64,000 nt of DNA from JAVWPP01 sp036635835. Lineage in GTDB: Bacteria; Bacillota; Clostridia; TANB77; CAG-465. Every line of letters begins with the position of its first letter. Position 1 is the stretch's first letter. The stretch lies in NCBI GenBank assembly GCA_036635835.1, contig JAVWPP010000002.1, positions 62,001-126,000 of the forward strand. Reading direction: 5' to 3'. A program made the translations under genes and the position numbers. This document shows, piece by piece, positions 1 through 8,036 of this stretch. The notes below the pieces were generated by a model. The model had not been told where the DNA came from. It made no database searches and saw only the letters and a program-made list of their open reading frames with translations.

Positions 1-1
1 C

Positions 2-127
2 GTTATAGGAATGGCAATAGGTACGTTTCTTGGCTTTTATAATGAAGATAAAATAGATGAAGTTCTTCGTTATAGCAAGAAAAGATATAAGAAAATGATG
101 AAAAGATATAATTATAATTTATTTTAA
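2..127 (+). CDS. 3' end of an unidentified protein (partial)
   Basis: Frame 2 is open from the window edge to a TAA at 125-127 and encodes about 41 residues. The visible tail begins with a short hydrophobic stretch (VIGMAIGTFLGF) and ends in a basic, tyrosine- and lysine-rich segment (KKRYKKMMKRY). A good hairpin terminator follows within 12 bases, so this is the real end of a gene. The tail has the look of a small membrane-associated protein with a cytoplasmic basic end, but too little is present to name a family. Confidence 0.55.
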   Translation, partial: VIGMAIGTFLGFYNEDKIDEVLRYSKKRYKKMMKRYNYNLF

Positions 128-138
128 AAAAATGTGAA

Positions 139-165
139 AATGAACTCATAATAGAGTTCATTTTT
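139..165. terminator. Bidirectional hairpin between convergent genes
   Basis: Arms AATGAACTC and GAGTTCATT form a 9-bp stem with a 6-base loop. T-rich sequence follows on the plus side and the reverse strand gives A/T-rich flanks too. It lies between the end of the partial gene on the left and the minus-strand gene that ends at 164. Confidence 0.75.
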
Positions 166-655
166 AATTATCCTTAAAGTACTGTATTTCATTCATTTTT
201 TTCATATAAATAAACCTAAAATCATTAATTAATCTAGTACCTTCTTCAAAGGAATGATCCATAAATAGCCTGTCTAAATCTAAATTAGTATAGTGTACAA
301 ATCTGTTTTTTAAATCAATCTTAAGGTCTTGTACGTTTGGATTTTTAGCGTTAATTCCATCAACATAAACGTCTAAAGTTTTGTATTTACTTGGGCAAAA
401 TTTATATATTTCATTTTTTTCATACTTATCATTTTTAAAATATATACACCATTTCCAAACCGTCATATCCTCCGAAAACTGCCTATAAATTATTAGGTTA
501 TCTTTTAGCTCTACTGAAAAAGCGTTTTTGCCATGAGATAACTCTAAAGCTGTTTTTGTTATATCTTTTTTAGAAGAAAAGTCATAATAAATAACGCTAA
601 AAAGTATAAGTATTATTATAGTATCTAAAAGCATATAAAACCAAATTTTTTTCAT
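164..655 (-). CDS. Hypothetical membrane-anchored protein (163 aa)
   Basis: I do not recognise a family. The protein starts with a short basic N-terminus and one strong transmembrane segment (about residues 4-24, IWFYMLLDTIIILILFSVIY). About 140 residues of polar, aromatic-rich sequence follow, predicted to lie outside the membrane if the N-terminus is cytoplasmic. No lipobox and no catalytic motif are visible. The start is supported by an AGGAGG sequence 5 bases upstream of the ATG on the minus strand. It is a single-gene unit, convergent with the gene on its left and separated from it by a bidirectional terminator. Confidence 0.7.
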   Translation of the reverse strand: MKKIWFYMLLDTIIILILFSVIYYDFSSKKDITKTALELSHGKNAFSVELKDNLIIYRQFSEDMTVWKWCIYFKNDKYEKNEIYKFCPSKYKTLDVYVDGINAKNPNVQDLKIDLKNRFVHYTNLDLDRLFMDHSFEEGTRLINDFRFIYMKKMNEIQYFKDN

Positions 656-812
656 AAATTCCTCCTATGTATATAGATATATAGTATCTTAAAATGCATA
701 CTTTAGCAAGCATAATTATTTTTAGGAAACTAAAATGCATATAAAAGAAAGACTTAGAAAATATATTAATGAAAATACATAAGTTTTATTGAATAATCTT
801 TATTTTTAGCTA

Positions 813-841
813 TTGATATTTATAATATAATGTAGTATGAT
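813..841 (+). promoter_or_regulatory. Putative sigma-A promoter of the 0.9-4.1 kb operon
   Basis: TTGATA (813-818), a 17-base spacer and TATGAT (836-841). It lies about 50 bases upstream of the first gene of the three-gene module. The match is moderate and the region is AT-rich, so chance similarity is possible. Confidence 0.45.
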
Positions 842-890
842 ATATAAGTAATAGTAAACATTTTAAGTAATGTTAACAAGGAGTGATTTT

Positions 891-1220
891 ATGGGATTTA
901 AAAAAACAATAACAATATCTATGGTAGTTGCATTTATAGCATTTTGCTTATCTGGAATTGTATTTGCAGAAGGACTGCCTAAAACAGACGATGTAGTATA
1001 TGATAGCGTGCTTGTAGCACTTGATTACATACAAAAGTATTCATGGCCAATAGCTTTTCTATTTTTTATATTTGCTTTATATAAATTTTATATTTTAGGT
1101 GCTGAAACTTTAGCACATAGAATAGTAGGGCAAAGAATGGTAATAGGAACAGCGCTGTTTTTAGCACTTGCACAATGGATGCCATTAATATATGCATTTA
1201 TAATTTTGGCAGATAAATAA
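891..1220 (+). CDS. Small secreted/membrane protein resembling type IV secretion pilins (VirB2/TrbC-like layout)
   Basis: The 109-residue protein has a signal-peptide-like N-terminus (residues 1-24, plausible cleavage after VFA). Two further hydrophobic helices follow (about 44-64 and 80-104), separated by a short polar loop containing AHRIVGQR. This signal peptide plus two-helix layout is that of VirB2/TrbC-type T4SS pilins, but no diagnostic residue proves the family. An in-frame ATG at 870 has no ribosome site; the ATG at 891 has AAGGAG 7 bases upstream and is preferred. It is the first gene of a compact operon, 30 bases ahead of a CpaE/TadZ-like P-loop protein. No VirB4, VirD4 or relaxase is nearby, so conjugation is unlikely. 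It could instead be a small membrane partner of the two downstream proteins. Confidence 0.6.
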   Translation: MGFKKTITISMVVAFIAFCLSGIVFAEGLPKTDDVVYDSVLVALDYIQKYSWPIAFLFFIFALYKFYILGAETLAHRIVGQRMVIGTALFLALAQWMPLIYAFIILADK

Positions 1221-1250
1221 AAAAAGTAGTACCTAAGGAAGGTGAAAAAT

Positions 1251-3014
1251 ATGAGAGTTTTATTTGGATTCAATAAAGACGATATAGCAAAGTCCATAGC
1301 AAATTTCTATGAACAAAAATTTAGTGAAAAATTGGAACAAAAGACTGTGTATTATTATAAGAGCATAATCGAAGAAGTTTCAAAAAATGATTATGATAGA
1401 TTAGTAATTTTAGAGGAATTAGAGCAGTTTCCAGTGAATAATTACGCGCAAATTGATGAATATTTATTTAAAAATATAGACAGAATAACTGACGAATTTG
1501 ATGCAAAAAATATTATATTTATAGCTTCAGATAGAAGAAGAATTGGTGATGAATTTTTAAGTAAATTATTTAACCTTGGCGTATATAATGTTCTTACAGG
1601 ACAAGATAGAATAAAAAGTAGAGTTACTGAAATAATAAAGACACCAAAGTCTAAAAAAGATGTTAAACAGTACTATGAAAATAGTGCTGGCAATAATGTG
1701 TACCAATCTAATGAAGTATCTGAACTTGAAATACAGAAAATACTAGTGTATTACCGTAATTTAGGCAATGACACTTCAAAATATGTTGAAACATTTGATA
1801 GAGTATCTGAGCAATATACCGGAGAACAAATGCGTATAATAATTAATTTTCTACCTCAGAACGTTAGAACATTTTTAAGAGAAAATAGTGAAAAATATAA
1901 AGGCATTTTACAAGTTGGTGAAATTAATATACCAGAACAAGTAGAAAAACAAACTATGGTGCCAATACAACCTGTACAAAAGCAGCATAACAAAGCTCCA
2001 GCTCCACCGGTTGTACAAATACAAAAACAGCCTGAAATAGTTGAAAAGATTGTTATCAAGCAGGTTCAATCACCACCAAAAGTAATAACAGAAGTAGTTG
2101 AAAGAGAAGTAGTTAAGTCTGTTTATCAGGTACCTAAAGACTATAAAAAAATGGTTTGTTTAGTTGGGCCTCCAAAGTCAGGAACAACATTTTGTGTTAA
2201 TGCACTTACAACAAATTATACAAGAAAAAATATAAAAACAGCAATTGTAGATATGACAAGAAAAAGAGACACATTTACAATGTATACATATGATAATGAA
2301 GGCAAAAGATCTATTGCGGCAGAAAGTTTAAAATATGCTTCTAATGGATTAAACGAACCATTAGTATATGGACCATTAAGTATATATACATCAATGCCAG
2401 GCGAAGAAAGAAGAACTTATGGACATACTAAAATAGTAGACGTTGTAAAAATGCACAATTCAGTTGTATTAGTTGATTGTGATTTTACAACACCATATGA
2501 GTATTATAGAATGGCACAAGAAATTTATTTGATTCAAGATATGGACATATTAAACGTTGGGCAAACAACATTGTTTTTAAGAGAGTTAAAAAACAAAGGA
2601 ATACCTTTAAACAAAGTAAAAGTAGTAATTAATAAACATATTAAATGTAAGCTAACAGCTAGAGATTTAATAGATGGAATTGCTACATATACAACTCCAG
2701 ATCTTAAATCATATGATGAGCTATTTAGCGTAGATAAAATGGAATACTTTACGTTACCATTTGAAACTGAAAACTATGCTAAATATGTTGAAATGATGTA
2801 TAAATATTCAAATTTATTTTCGAGTTTTACTAAAAACTTTCAAGAAGATTTAGATGTATTAGCAAACGCAATATATCCAGTAAGTAATTCTGTAACAAAG
2901 TCACCTTCAACACATAAAGTACAAAAGCAAGGTGGAATGAGAAACAGCTATAATAAAATGAGAGATTATACTGCTTCAAACGGAAATGGAGATTTTGAGA
3001 CAACAATTCAGTAG
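1251..3014 (+). CDS. CpaE/TadZ-like protein: receiver-like domain, Pro/Gln linker, deviant P-loop NTPase domain
   Basis: The protein has 587 residues. The N-terminal ~140 residues alternate beta strands and helices like an atypical receiver domain (LFGFNKDD near the start, LVILEELEQF, NIIFIASDRRR). A proline/glutamine/valine-rich linker follows (about 225-295). The C-terminal half starts with a MinD/CpaE-type strand-loop (VCLVGPPKSGTTF, about residues 302-314) and includes a Walker-B-like strand (SVVLVDCDF). The P-loop reads GPPKSGTT: the usual GK(S/T) lysine is missing and a lysine sits two positions earlier, so ATPase activity is uncertain. This resembles CpaE/TadZ proteins, which place pilus machinery at cell poles. 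The ATG at 1251, with AAGGAAGG upstream, is preferred over the GTG at 1242. The stop is 15 bases before the next gene. Confidence 0.6.
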   Translation: MRVLFGFNKDDIAKSIANFYEQKFSEKLEQKTVYYYKSIIEEVSKNDYDRLVILEELEQFPVNNYAQIDEYLFKNIDRITDEFDAKNIIFIASDRRRIGDEFLSKLFNLGVYNVLTGQDRIKSRVTEIIKTPKSKKDVKQYYENSAGNNVYQSNEVSELEIQKILVYYRNLGNDTSKYVETFDRVSEQYTGEQMRIIINFLPQNVRTFLRENSEKYKGILQVGEINIPEQVEKQTMVPIQPVQKQHNKAPAPPVVQIQKQPEIVEKIVIKQVQSPPKVITEVVEREVVKSVYQVPKDYKKMVCLVGPPKSGTTFCVNALTTNYTRKNIKTAIVDMTRKRDTFTMYTYDNEGKRSIAAESLKYASNGLNEPLVYGPLSIYTSMPGEERRTYGHTKIVDVVKMHNSVVLVDCDFTTPYEYYRMAQEIYLIQDMDILNVGQTTLFLRELKNKGIPLNKVKVVINKHIKCKLTARDLIDGIATYTTPDLKSYDELFSVDKMEYFTLPFETENYAKYVEMMYKYSNLFSSFTKNFQEDLDVLANAIYPVSNSVTKSPSTHKVQKQGGMRNSYNKMRDYTASNGNGDFETTIQ

Positions 3015-3029
3015 TAAAAGGAGATAAAA

Positions 3030-4103
3030 ATGGAAATAGTATTAATTGTATTTGTAGTATTAATAATTGTTGTACTAGCACTAATAGCACTACTTTCATA
3101 TAAAAGTATGCAAGTTAAGTATTATAAAAAAATATCAAAAGAAGCAGATTCAGTTCTTATGCTTCAAAAAATGTTTGATTTAATGGGTTCTAATGTATCT
3201 GCAGAAGATAAATTATCTGAACTAAACGATATATTTAGAGAAATTTTTAACGCGGAGTACTCTACAATAGTATGGTTTGACGGGACAAGTAATGTAATAA
3301 AAGCTTCTAATGTAGAAGAAATGTATGCCGTATCTTTAGGAGAAGTAGCGCTAGAAAACGATTTTAAAGGTAATATAAAAAGAAATGTAGCAAAATATAT
3401 TACTACAAGTAATTCATCAAAAACACTTATGTACAAAACAGCTATAGAAAGAAAAATAAGATCTATGGTATTTGCACCTATTTATGATAACGCTTCGTTT
3501 TTAGGTTTTTGGATTTTAGAATCCACTATGCAAGGCGCTTTTGAAAAAATATCTAAAAAACAGCTTAGTATGCTTAAAGAAAATTTAGCAGTTTTCTTAT
3601 CTAGTGTATTATCTCAAGAAAAAATAGAAAGAATAGAAGATACAGATAAACAAACTGGCCTATATAACAGTTTCTATTTGTTTTCTAAAGGACAGTATAT
3701 AATAGAAAACGCAGATTCTACGACTTTCATAATGATAGCTTTCCCAGAACTTAAAAAAGTTAATGAGTATTATGGAAGAAAAACAGGAGATAAATATTTA
3801 ATTTCAGCAATAGAATATGTAAAAAATAGCGTAGGAAAAAATGCTGTATTAATTAGATATGCAAGTAGTAAAATACTTGTGCTTGCGCCTAATACAACGG
3901 CTAAATCCGCTGTACAAGGCATTGGTAAACTACAAAGTAGAATGAAAATGTATGGCGTAACATTACCAAACGGAAAAGTAGAAATAAATTCTAGATTTGT
4001 TCTTTCAAATCATTTAAAACATACTAATATAGATAACACATTAAAAAATTTAGAGAATAAAATAGATGATATAAATTCAAAAGATAATATTGCAATAATT
4101 TAG
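3030..4103 (+). CDS. Membrane-anchored GAF plus degenerate GGDEF protein
   Basis: The protein has 357 residues. Residues 3-24 form one transmembrane helix. A GAF-like sensory region follows (about 45-190). The last ~150 residues align by eye with a GGDEF domain: QTGLYNSFYLF matches the usual LTGLxNRRxF, and FPELKKVNEYYGRKTGDKYL matches DxFKxINDxxGHxxGDxxL. The signature GGDEF itself is replaced by ASSKI after RY (about residue 277), so diguanylate cyclase activity should be lost. Such domains often act as c-di-GMP or nucleotide sensors or as protein-binding modules. An AAAGGAG site precedes the ATG. It is the third gene of the operon; ireB follows about 40 bases later. Confidence 0.7.
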   Translation: MEIVLIVFVVLIIVVLALIALLSYKSMQVKYYKKISKEADSVLMLQKMFDLMGSNVSAEDKLSELNDIFREIFNAEYSTIVWFDGTSNVIKASNVEEMYAVSLGEVALENDFKGNIKRNVAKYITTSNSSKTLMYKTAIERKIRSMVFAPIYDNASFLGFWILESTMQGAFEKISKKQLSMLKENLAVFLSSVLSQEKIERIEDTDKQTGLYNSFYLFSKGQYIIENADSTTFIMIAFPELKKVNEYYGRKTGDKYLISAIEYVKNSVGKNAVLIRYASSKILVLAPNTTAKSAVQGIGKLQSRMKMYGVTLPNGKVEINSRFVLSNHLKHTNIDNTLKNLENKIDDINSKDNIAII

Positions 4104-4144
4104 TAATTATGATAATATAGAAGTATAATATAAGGAGGTTTCAT

Positions 4145-4390
4145 ATGGAACAAAATACAACAGTTTTTAGTCCTCAAAAGGATGATAAAGAAAACATAAA
4201 AGAAATAATGATGGAAGTGGTAGCTGCACTTAAAGATAAAGGATATGAACCTTCAAGTCAAATTATTGGTTATATTCTTTCAGGAGACCCTACATATATA
4301 ACTAGTCATCACAATGCAAGAGCATTAATTTGCAAAATTGAAAGAGATGATTTGTTAGAAGATATGGTTAAAAAGTATTTAGAGCTATAA
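4145..4390 (+). CDS. ireB: IreB family regulatory phosphoprotein (UPF0297)
   Basis: This 81-residue protein is a full-length match to the UPF0297/IreB family by recognisable sequence (KDKGYEPSSQIIGYILSGDPTYITSHHNAR). In Enterococcus faecalis IreB is a substrate of the Ser/Thr kinase IreK and influences cephalosporin resistance; a role in this organism is inferred only. AAGGAGG lies 6 bases before the ATG. The order ireB-ruvX-DUF1292 is the standard Clostridia arrangement, although alaS, usually upstream, is replaced here by the GAF/GGDEF-like gene. Confidence 0.95.
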   Translation: MEQNTTVFSPQKDDKENIKEIMMEVVAALKDKGYEPSSQIIGYILSGDPTYITSHHNARALICKIERDDLLEDMVKKYLEL

Positions 4391-4400
4391 TTAAATAAAT

Positions 4401-4427
4401 AGGACTAGCTATGCTAGTTCTATTTTG
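4401..4427 (+). terminator. Weak hairpin between ireB and ruvX
   Basis: AGGACTAGC, loop TAT and GCTAGTTCT form a stem with one G-T pair, followed by TATTTTG. The T-tract is short, so this may be a partial terminator or an RNA processing signal within an operon. Confidence 0.45.
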
Positions 4428-4443
4428 CATAAAGGAGAAAAAG

Positions 4444-4863
4444 ATGGGTAGAATATTAGCAATAGACTATGGTGAAAAAAGAGTTGGCGTTGCCATAACA
4501 GATCCTTTGGGATATACCGCGCAAGGCTTGCCTACTATAGAAATTAACGGTAGTGATAAGAAGTTTTTTAAAGCAATTGAAGCGCTAGTTAAAGAAAAAG
4601 AGATAACTGAAATAGTTATAGGTTATCCAAAGCATATGAATGGAGATATTTCAGATAAAGCAAGAAAAATAGATACTTTTATACCAAGGCTTGAGACTTT
4701 GGTTAAAGTAGTAGCAAAATGGGATGAGAGACTAACAACGGCTGCAAGCTATGGTGTAATGCGAGAACTTGGAATTAAACAAACACAAAAAAATATTTAT
4801 GCAGATAAGCTAGCAGCAACATATATTTTAGAAGGATATATGTCTAAAAAAAAGAATATTTAA
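4444..4863 (+). CDS. ruvX: Holliday junction resolvase-like RNase H-fold nuclease RuvX/YqgF
   Basis: The 139-residue protein has the YqgF signature: N-terminal ILAIDYGEKRVGVAITD with the first acidic residue, the central strand EIVIGYPKHMNG, and WDERLTT and DKLAATYILEGY near the C-terminus. RuvX/YqgF family members act in 16S rRNA maturation and have been proposed as Holliday-junction nucleases. An in-frame ATG at 4411 lies inside the hairpin and has no ribosome site; the ATG at 4444 has AAAGGAGA upstream and matches the family N-terminus. It sits between ireB and the DUF1292 gene as in other Clostridia. Confidence 0.95.
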   Translation: MGRILAIDYGEKRVGVAITDPLGYTAQGLPTIEINGSDKKFFKAIEALVKEKEITEIVIGYPKHMNGDISDKARKIDTFIPRLETLVKVVAKWDERLTTAASYGVMRELGIKQTQKNIYADKLAATYILEGYMSKKKNI

Positions 4864-4880
4864 GTTTTATGTAAAAACTA

Positions 4881-4909
4881 ATGACAAAAACGAGTTTATA
4901 TGTTAAAAT
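4881..4909 (+). promoter_or_regulatory. Sigma-A promoter of the DUF1292 gene
   Basis: ATGACA (4881-4886), 17-base spacer, TAAAAT (4904-4909), about 40 bases before the ATG of the DUF1292 gene. One and one mismatch from consensus. Confidence 0.55.
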
Positions 4910-4948
4910 GAAAGGGTCTTATTAATTAAGATTAAAGGAGAGAATAAA

Positions 4949-5305
4949 ATGAGCGAAAATGAAGTAGAATGCAATGGCGTATGTAATGGATGCCCATGTC
5001 ATGGGGAACATACACAAGAAGAACCAGAATTTGATGGAAAAGTAACATTAGTTGACGAAGATGGAAACGAAGTAGATTTTGAAGTTATAGATGCTGTGTT
5101 ATTAGAAGAAAATGAATATATCATAGTAGCACCTGCTGAGTCAATTACAGAAGATGCAGATATTGAAGTTGTAGTTTTAAAAGTAGATAATGTTGATGGA
5201 GAAGAATCATATGTAACTGTTACAGATGATGAAGAGTTTGATAAAGTATTTAAAGCATTCCAAAAACAAAACGAAGATGAATTAAATTTTTCAGAAGAAA
5301 AATAA
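4949..5305 (+). CDS. DUF1292 domain protein (acidic, cysteine-rich N-terminus)
   Basis: The protein has 118 residues. The middle carries the DUF1292 pattern (VTLVDEDGNEVDFEVIDAVLLEENEYIIVAP) found in the small protein that follows ireB and ruvX across Firmicutes. Its function is unknown. The N-terminus has a cluster of cysteines and histidine (ECNGVCNGCPCHGEH), which could bind a metal and is not part of the core domain. The protein is very acidic. AAAGGAG precedes the ATG and a strong terminator follows the stop. Confidence 0.9.
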   Translation: MSENEVECNGVCNGCPCHGEHTQEEPEFDGKVTLVDEDGNEVDFEVIDAVLLEENEYIIVAPAESITEDADIEVVVLKVDNVDGEESYVTVTDDEEFDKVFKAFQKQNEDELNFSEEK

Positions 5306-5312
5306 TTAAATT

Positions 5313-5343
5313 GGCTATACATTATATGTATGGCCTTTTTTCT
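5313..5343 (+). terminator. Rho-independent terminator after the DUF1292 gene
   Basis: GGCTATACA and TGTATGGCC form a 9-bp stem (one G-T pair) followed by a run of six T. Confidence 0.9.
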
Positions 5344-5353
5344 ACCCTTGCTG

Positions 5354-5382
5354 TTGTAAAAGTTACATAAAAATGATATAAT
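5354..5382 (+). promoter_or_regulatory. Sigma-A promoter of the PLP enzyme/flavoprotein operon
   Basis: TTGTAA (5354-5359), 17-base spacer, perfect TATAAT (5377-5382), about 35 bases upstream of the next ATG. Confidence 0.7.
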
Positions 5383-5415
5383 AGATACATGAAATAAACA
5401 CTGAAAGGAATAAAA

Positions 5416-6672
5416 ATGAATATATTAGAAGAAAAAATGGGAATTAAAAAAGAATTAATAGAGCTTGCAGCTAAAGTAGAATTAGAGCTACAAGATGAGT
5501 TTAAAAAAGTAGAAGAAATAGCTTTTCAAAATCAGGTAAAAGTGCTACATAGCATGCAAAAATTTGGACTTGCAGAAATGCATTTTGGAAAATCTACAGG
5601 TTATGGTTATGACGATATAGGTAGAGAATTAATAGAAAAAGTATACGCAGATATTTTTGAAGCAGAAGATGCGCTTGTAAGAATTCAGTTTGTTAACGGA
5701 ACTCATGCACTTTCTACTGCAATGTTTGGCGTGCTTAGACCAGGAGATAATATACTTAGTTTAAACGGTAGGCCATACGATACAATTTGCGGAGTTATTG
5801 GTATAGTTCCTAACAATTCATCTTTAGATAAGTTTGGTGTTGGATATGACCAAATAGATTTAAAAGATGAAAATTTTGATGAAGAAAAAATAGTAGAATA
5901 TTTAAAAAACAATAAAGTTAAATTAGCAATAATACAAAGATCTAAAGGATATGCATGGAGAAAGTCTTTATATATTGAAGATATAGAGCAAATAATTAAA
6001 AAAGTAAAAGAAGTATCTCCAGAAACAATAGTAATGGTGGATAACTGTTATGGGGAACTTGTAGATCTTAGAGAACCAGTAGTTGTAGGAGCAGATTTAG
6101 TAGTAGGAAGTTTAATTAAAAATCTAGGTGGTGGACTTGCAGAAATGGGTTCGTTTATTGTAGGTAAAAAAGAATATATTGAGCTTTGCGCAGAAAGGCT
6201 TACTTGTCCTGGTATTGGTAAAGAATGCGGAGCTACGCTTGGGCAAAATAAGAACATACTACAAGGTCTTTTCCTAAGCCCTAACGTTGTAAAAGAAGCT
6301 GTTAAAACTGCTATATTTACAGCTAAAATGTGCGAAGAATTAGGGTATGAGGTAATGCCTAGATATAATGAAAAAAGATCAGATATAATTCAAGCTATTA
6401 AGTTTAATGATAGAGAAAAATTAATTAAATTTATACAAGGAATACAAAGCGGAAGTCCTGTAGATAACAATGTTAGACCAATTCCATGGGCAATGCCTGG
6501 CTATGAAGATGAGGTTATAATGGCAGCTGGTACTTTTGTGCAAGGAGCGTCTATTGAGCTATCTGCAGATAGTCCTATAAGGCCGCCATATGTTGCATAT
6601 ATGCAAGGTGGACTTACATATATAAGCGCAAAAATTGCTGTTTTAAAAGCTTTACAGAATATAATGGAGTAA
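5416..6672 (+). CDS. Methionine gamma-lyase family PLP enzyme ('aluminium resistance protein', YnbB-like)
   Basis: The 418-residue protein is a full-length member of the YnbB/PF06838 group of fold-type I PLP enzymes. Visible marks are FGKSTGYGYDDIGRE near residue 55, VNGTHALSTAMFGVLRPGD, and the PLP lysine in GSLIKNLGGGLAE (K235). Members are annotated as methionine gamma-lyase-like or aluminium-resistance proteins, but the physiological substrate is not established. A cysteine- or methionine-cleaving role is inference from the fold. AAAGGAA precedes the ATG. The stop is only 6 bases before the flavoprotein gene, so the two are probably cotranscribed. Confidence 0.9.
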   Translation: MNILEEKMGIKKELIELAAKVELELQDEFKKVEEIAFQNQVKVLHSMQKFGLAEMHFGKSTGYGYDDIGRELIEKVYADIFEAEDALVRIQFVNGTHALSTAMFGVLRPGDNILSLNGRPYDTICGVIGIVPNNSSLDKFGVGYDQIDLKDENFDEEKIVEYLKNNKVKLAIIQRSKGYAWRKSLYIEDIEQIIKKVKEVSPETIVMVDNCYGELVDLREPVVVGADLVVGSLIKNLGGGLAEMGSFIVGKKEYIELCAERLTCPGIGKECGATLGQNKNILQGLFLSPNVVKEAVKTAIFTAKMCEELGYEVMPRYNEKRSDIIQAIKFNDREKLIKFIQGIQSGSPVDNNVRPIPWAMPGYEDEVIMAAGTFVQGASIELSADSPIRPPYVAYMQGGLTYISAKIAVLKALQNIME

Positions 6673-6678
6673 AAATTA

Positions 6679-7935
6679 ATGAATAAAATATGTGTAATAG
6701 GTGCAGGTGCAGCTGGAATTATTTCAGCTATTGAAGCGGCTAAATCAAATAATGAAGTATATTTAATAGAAAAAAATGATCAGCTTGGTAAAAAGCTAAG
6801 AATAACTGGAAAAGGTAGATGTAATATTACGTTTCAAGGAGATCAAAAGCAGTTTATGGACAATTTACTTGTAAACAGTAAGTTTATGTACAGCGCTTTT
6901 AAATCTTTTAGCAATTTAGATGTTGTAGATTTCTTTAATTCAATTGGCGTAGATACTAAGATTGAGCGTGGTAATAGGGTGTTTCCTGTTTCAGACAGCG
7001 CTACTATGGTTGTTGAAGCTCTAGGTAAAAAGCTTAAAAGTTCTAATGTTAAGATAATATATTCTGCAGATGTTAAGGATATTATTTTAGATAATTGCAA
7101 AGTTTCTGCCGTTAAATATGAGAAAAACGGAAAGGAATTTATTCTTAATGCTACTAAAGTTATACTCGCAACTGGTGGAAATACATATAAAGTGACTGGT
7201 TCTACAGGAGATGGGTATAAACTTGCTATGAAAGTTGGGCATAGTTTAGTTAAGGTTAGGCCTGCGCTTGTGCCCCTTAAGACTAATAAAATAGATGAAT
7301 TAGAGCAAATGCAAGGGCTATCTTTGAAGAATGTTAGTCTAAGTATTAAAGCTTCTGAAAAAGAGATATATAAAGACTTTGGGGAGATGATGTTTGCGCA
7401 TTTTGGACTAACTGGCCCGCTTGTTTTAAGCGCTAGTAGTAAGCTTTCTAGGGTTAAAAACATAGAAGAGCAGCTTAGATCTAAAAACATAAGAGCATTT
7501 ATAGATTTAAAGCCCGCTCTTTCAGAGGAGCAGTTAAATTTAAGAATTCAAAGAGATTTCGAAAAATATTCTAATAAAGAGTTTAGAAATTCTTTAGATG
7601 ATTTACTTCCTAAAAAACTTATACAAATAATAATAAAAAGAAGTAAAATAAGCGAAACTAAAAAAGTACATCAAATTACAAAAGAAGAAAGATTAAATTT
7701 AATAAACTGTATAAAAAATTTAGAATATACTATAGAAGACTTTATGCCTGTAGACCTTGGAATAGTTACAGCTGGCGGTATAAATGTAAAAGAAGTAGAT
7801 CCTAAAACAATGGAATCTAAAATAGTAAAAGGTTTGTTTTTTGCTGGAGAAATTTTAGATATAGATGGATATACTGGAGGATACAATCTTCAAATAGCTT
7901 TTTCTACAGGTTTTGTAGCAGGAAGAGATAATTAA
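6679..7935 (+). CDS. NAD(P)/FAD-dependent oxidoreductase, HI0933/BaiN family
   Basis: The 418-residue flavoprotein has an N-terminal dinucleotide-binding motif GAGAAGIISAIEAAK, then GKKLRITGKGRCNIT, which is the family signature, and a C-terminal FAD-contacting segment (GLFFAGEILDIDGYTGGYNLQIAFSTG). Members of this HI0933 group include BaiN, a bile-acid 7-alpha-dehydroxylation-related reductase; that role cannot be assumed here since no other bai gene is present. It follows the PLP gene by 6 bases in one operon and ends in a strong terminator overlapping its stop codon. Confidence 0.92.
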   Translation: MNKICVIGAGAAGIISAIEAAKSNNEVYLIEKNDQLGKKLRITGKGRCNITFQGDQKQFMDNLLVNSKFMYSAFKSFSNLDVVDFFNSIGVDTKIERGNRVFPVSDSATMVVEALGKKLKSSNVKIIYSADVKDIILDNCKVSAVKYEKNGKEFILNATKVILATGGNTYKVTGSTGDGYKLAMKVGHSLVKVRPALVPLKTNKIDELEQMQGLSLKNVSLSIKASEKEIYKDFGEMMFAHFGLTGPLVLSASSKLSRVKNIEEQLRSKNIRAFIDLKPALSEEQLNLRIQRDFEKYSNKEFRNSLDDLLPKKLIQIIIKRSKISETKKVHQITKEERLNLINCIKNLEYTIEDFMPVDLGIVTAGGINVKEVDPKTMESKIVKGLFFAGEILDIDGYTGGYNLQIAFSTGFVAGRDN

Positions 7936-7957
7936 GCAGGAATACCTGCTTTTTTTC
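7935..7957 (+). terminator. Rho-independent terminator after the flavoprotein gene
   Basis: AGCAGG, loop AATA, CCTGCT, then seven T. It begins at the stop codon. Confidence 0.92.
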
Positions 7958-7990
7958 ATATTTAATCATAATTTTGACATAAAAAAAACA

Positions 7991-8018
7991 TTGACAAGAC
8001 TGTGTAATAGAGTATAAT
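7991..8018 (+). promoter_or_regulatory. Consensus sigma-A promoter of the HtrA-like protease gene
   Basis: Perfect TTGACA (7991-7996) and perfect TATAAT (8013-8018) with a 16-base spacer, 18 bases before the start codon. The 5' leader is therefore very short. Confidence 0.9.
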
Positions 8019-8036
8019 ATTTGTGAGGTGAAAAGA

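Noticed and set aside
891..4103. Conjugative element
   Set aside because: A pilin-like protein alone is not enough; VirB4, VirD4, relaxase and integrase are absent.
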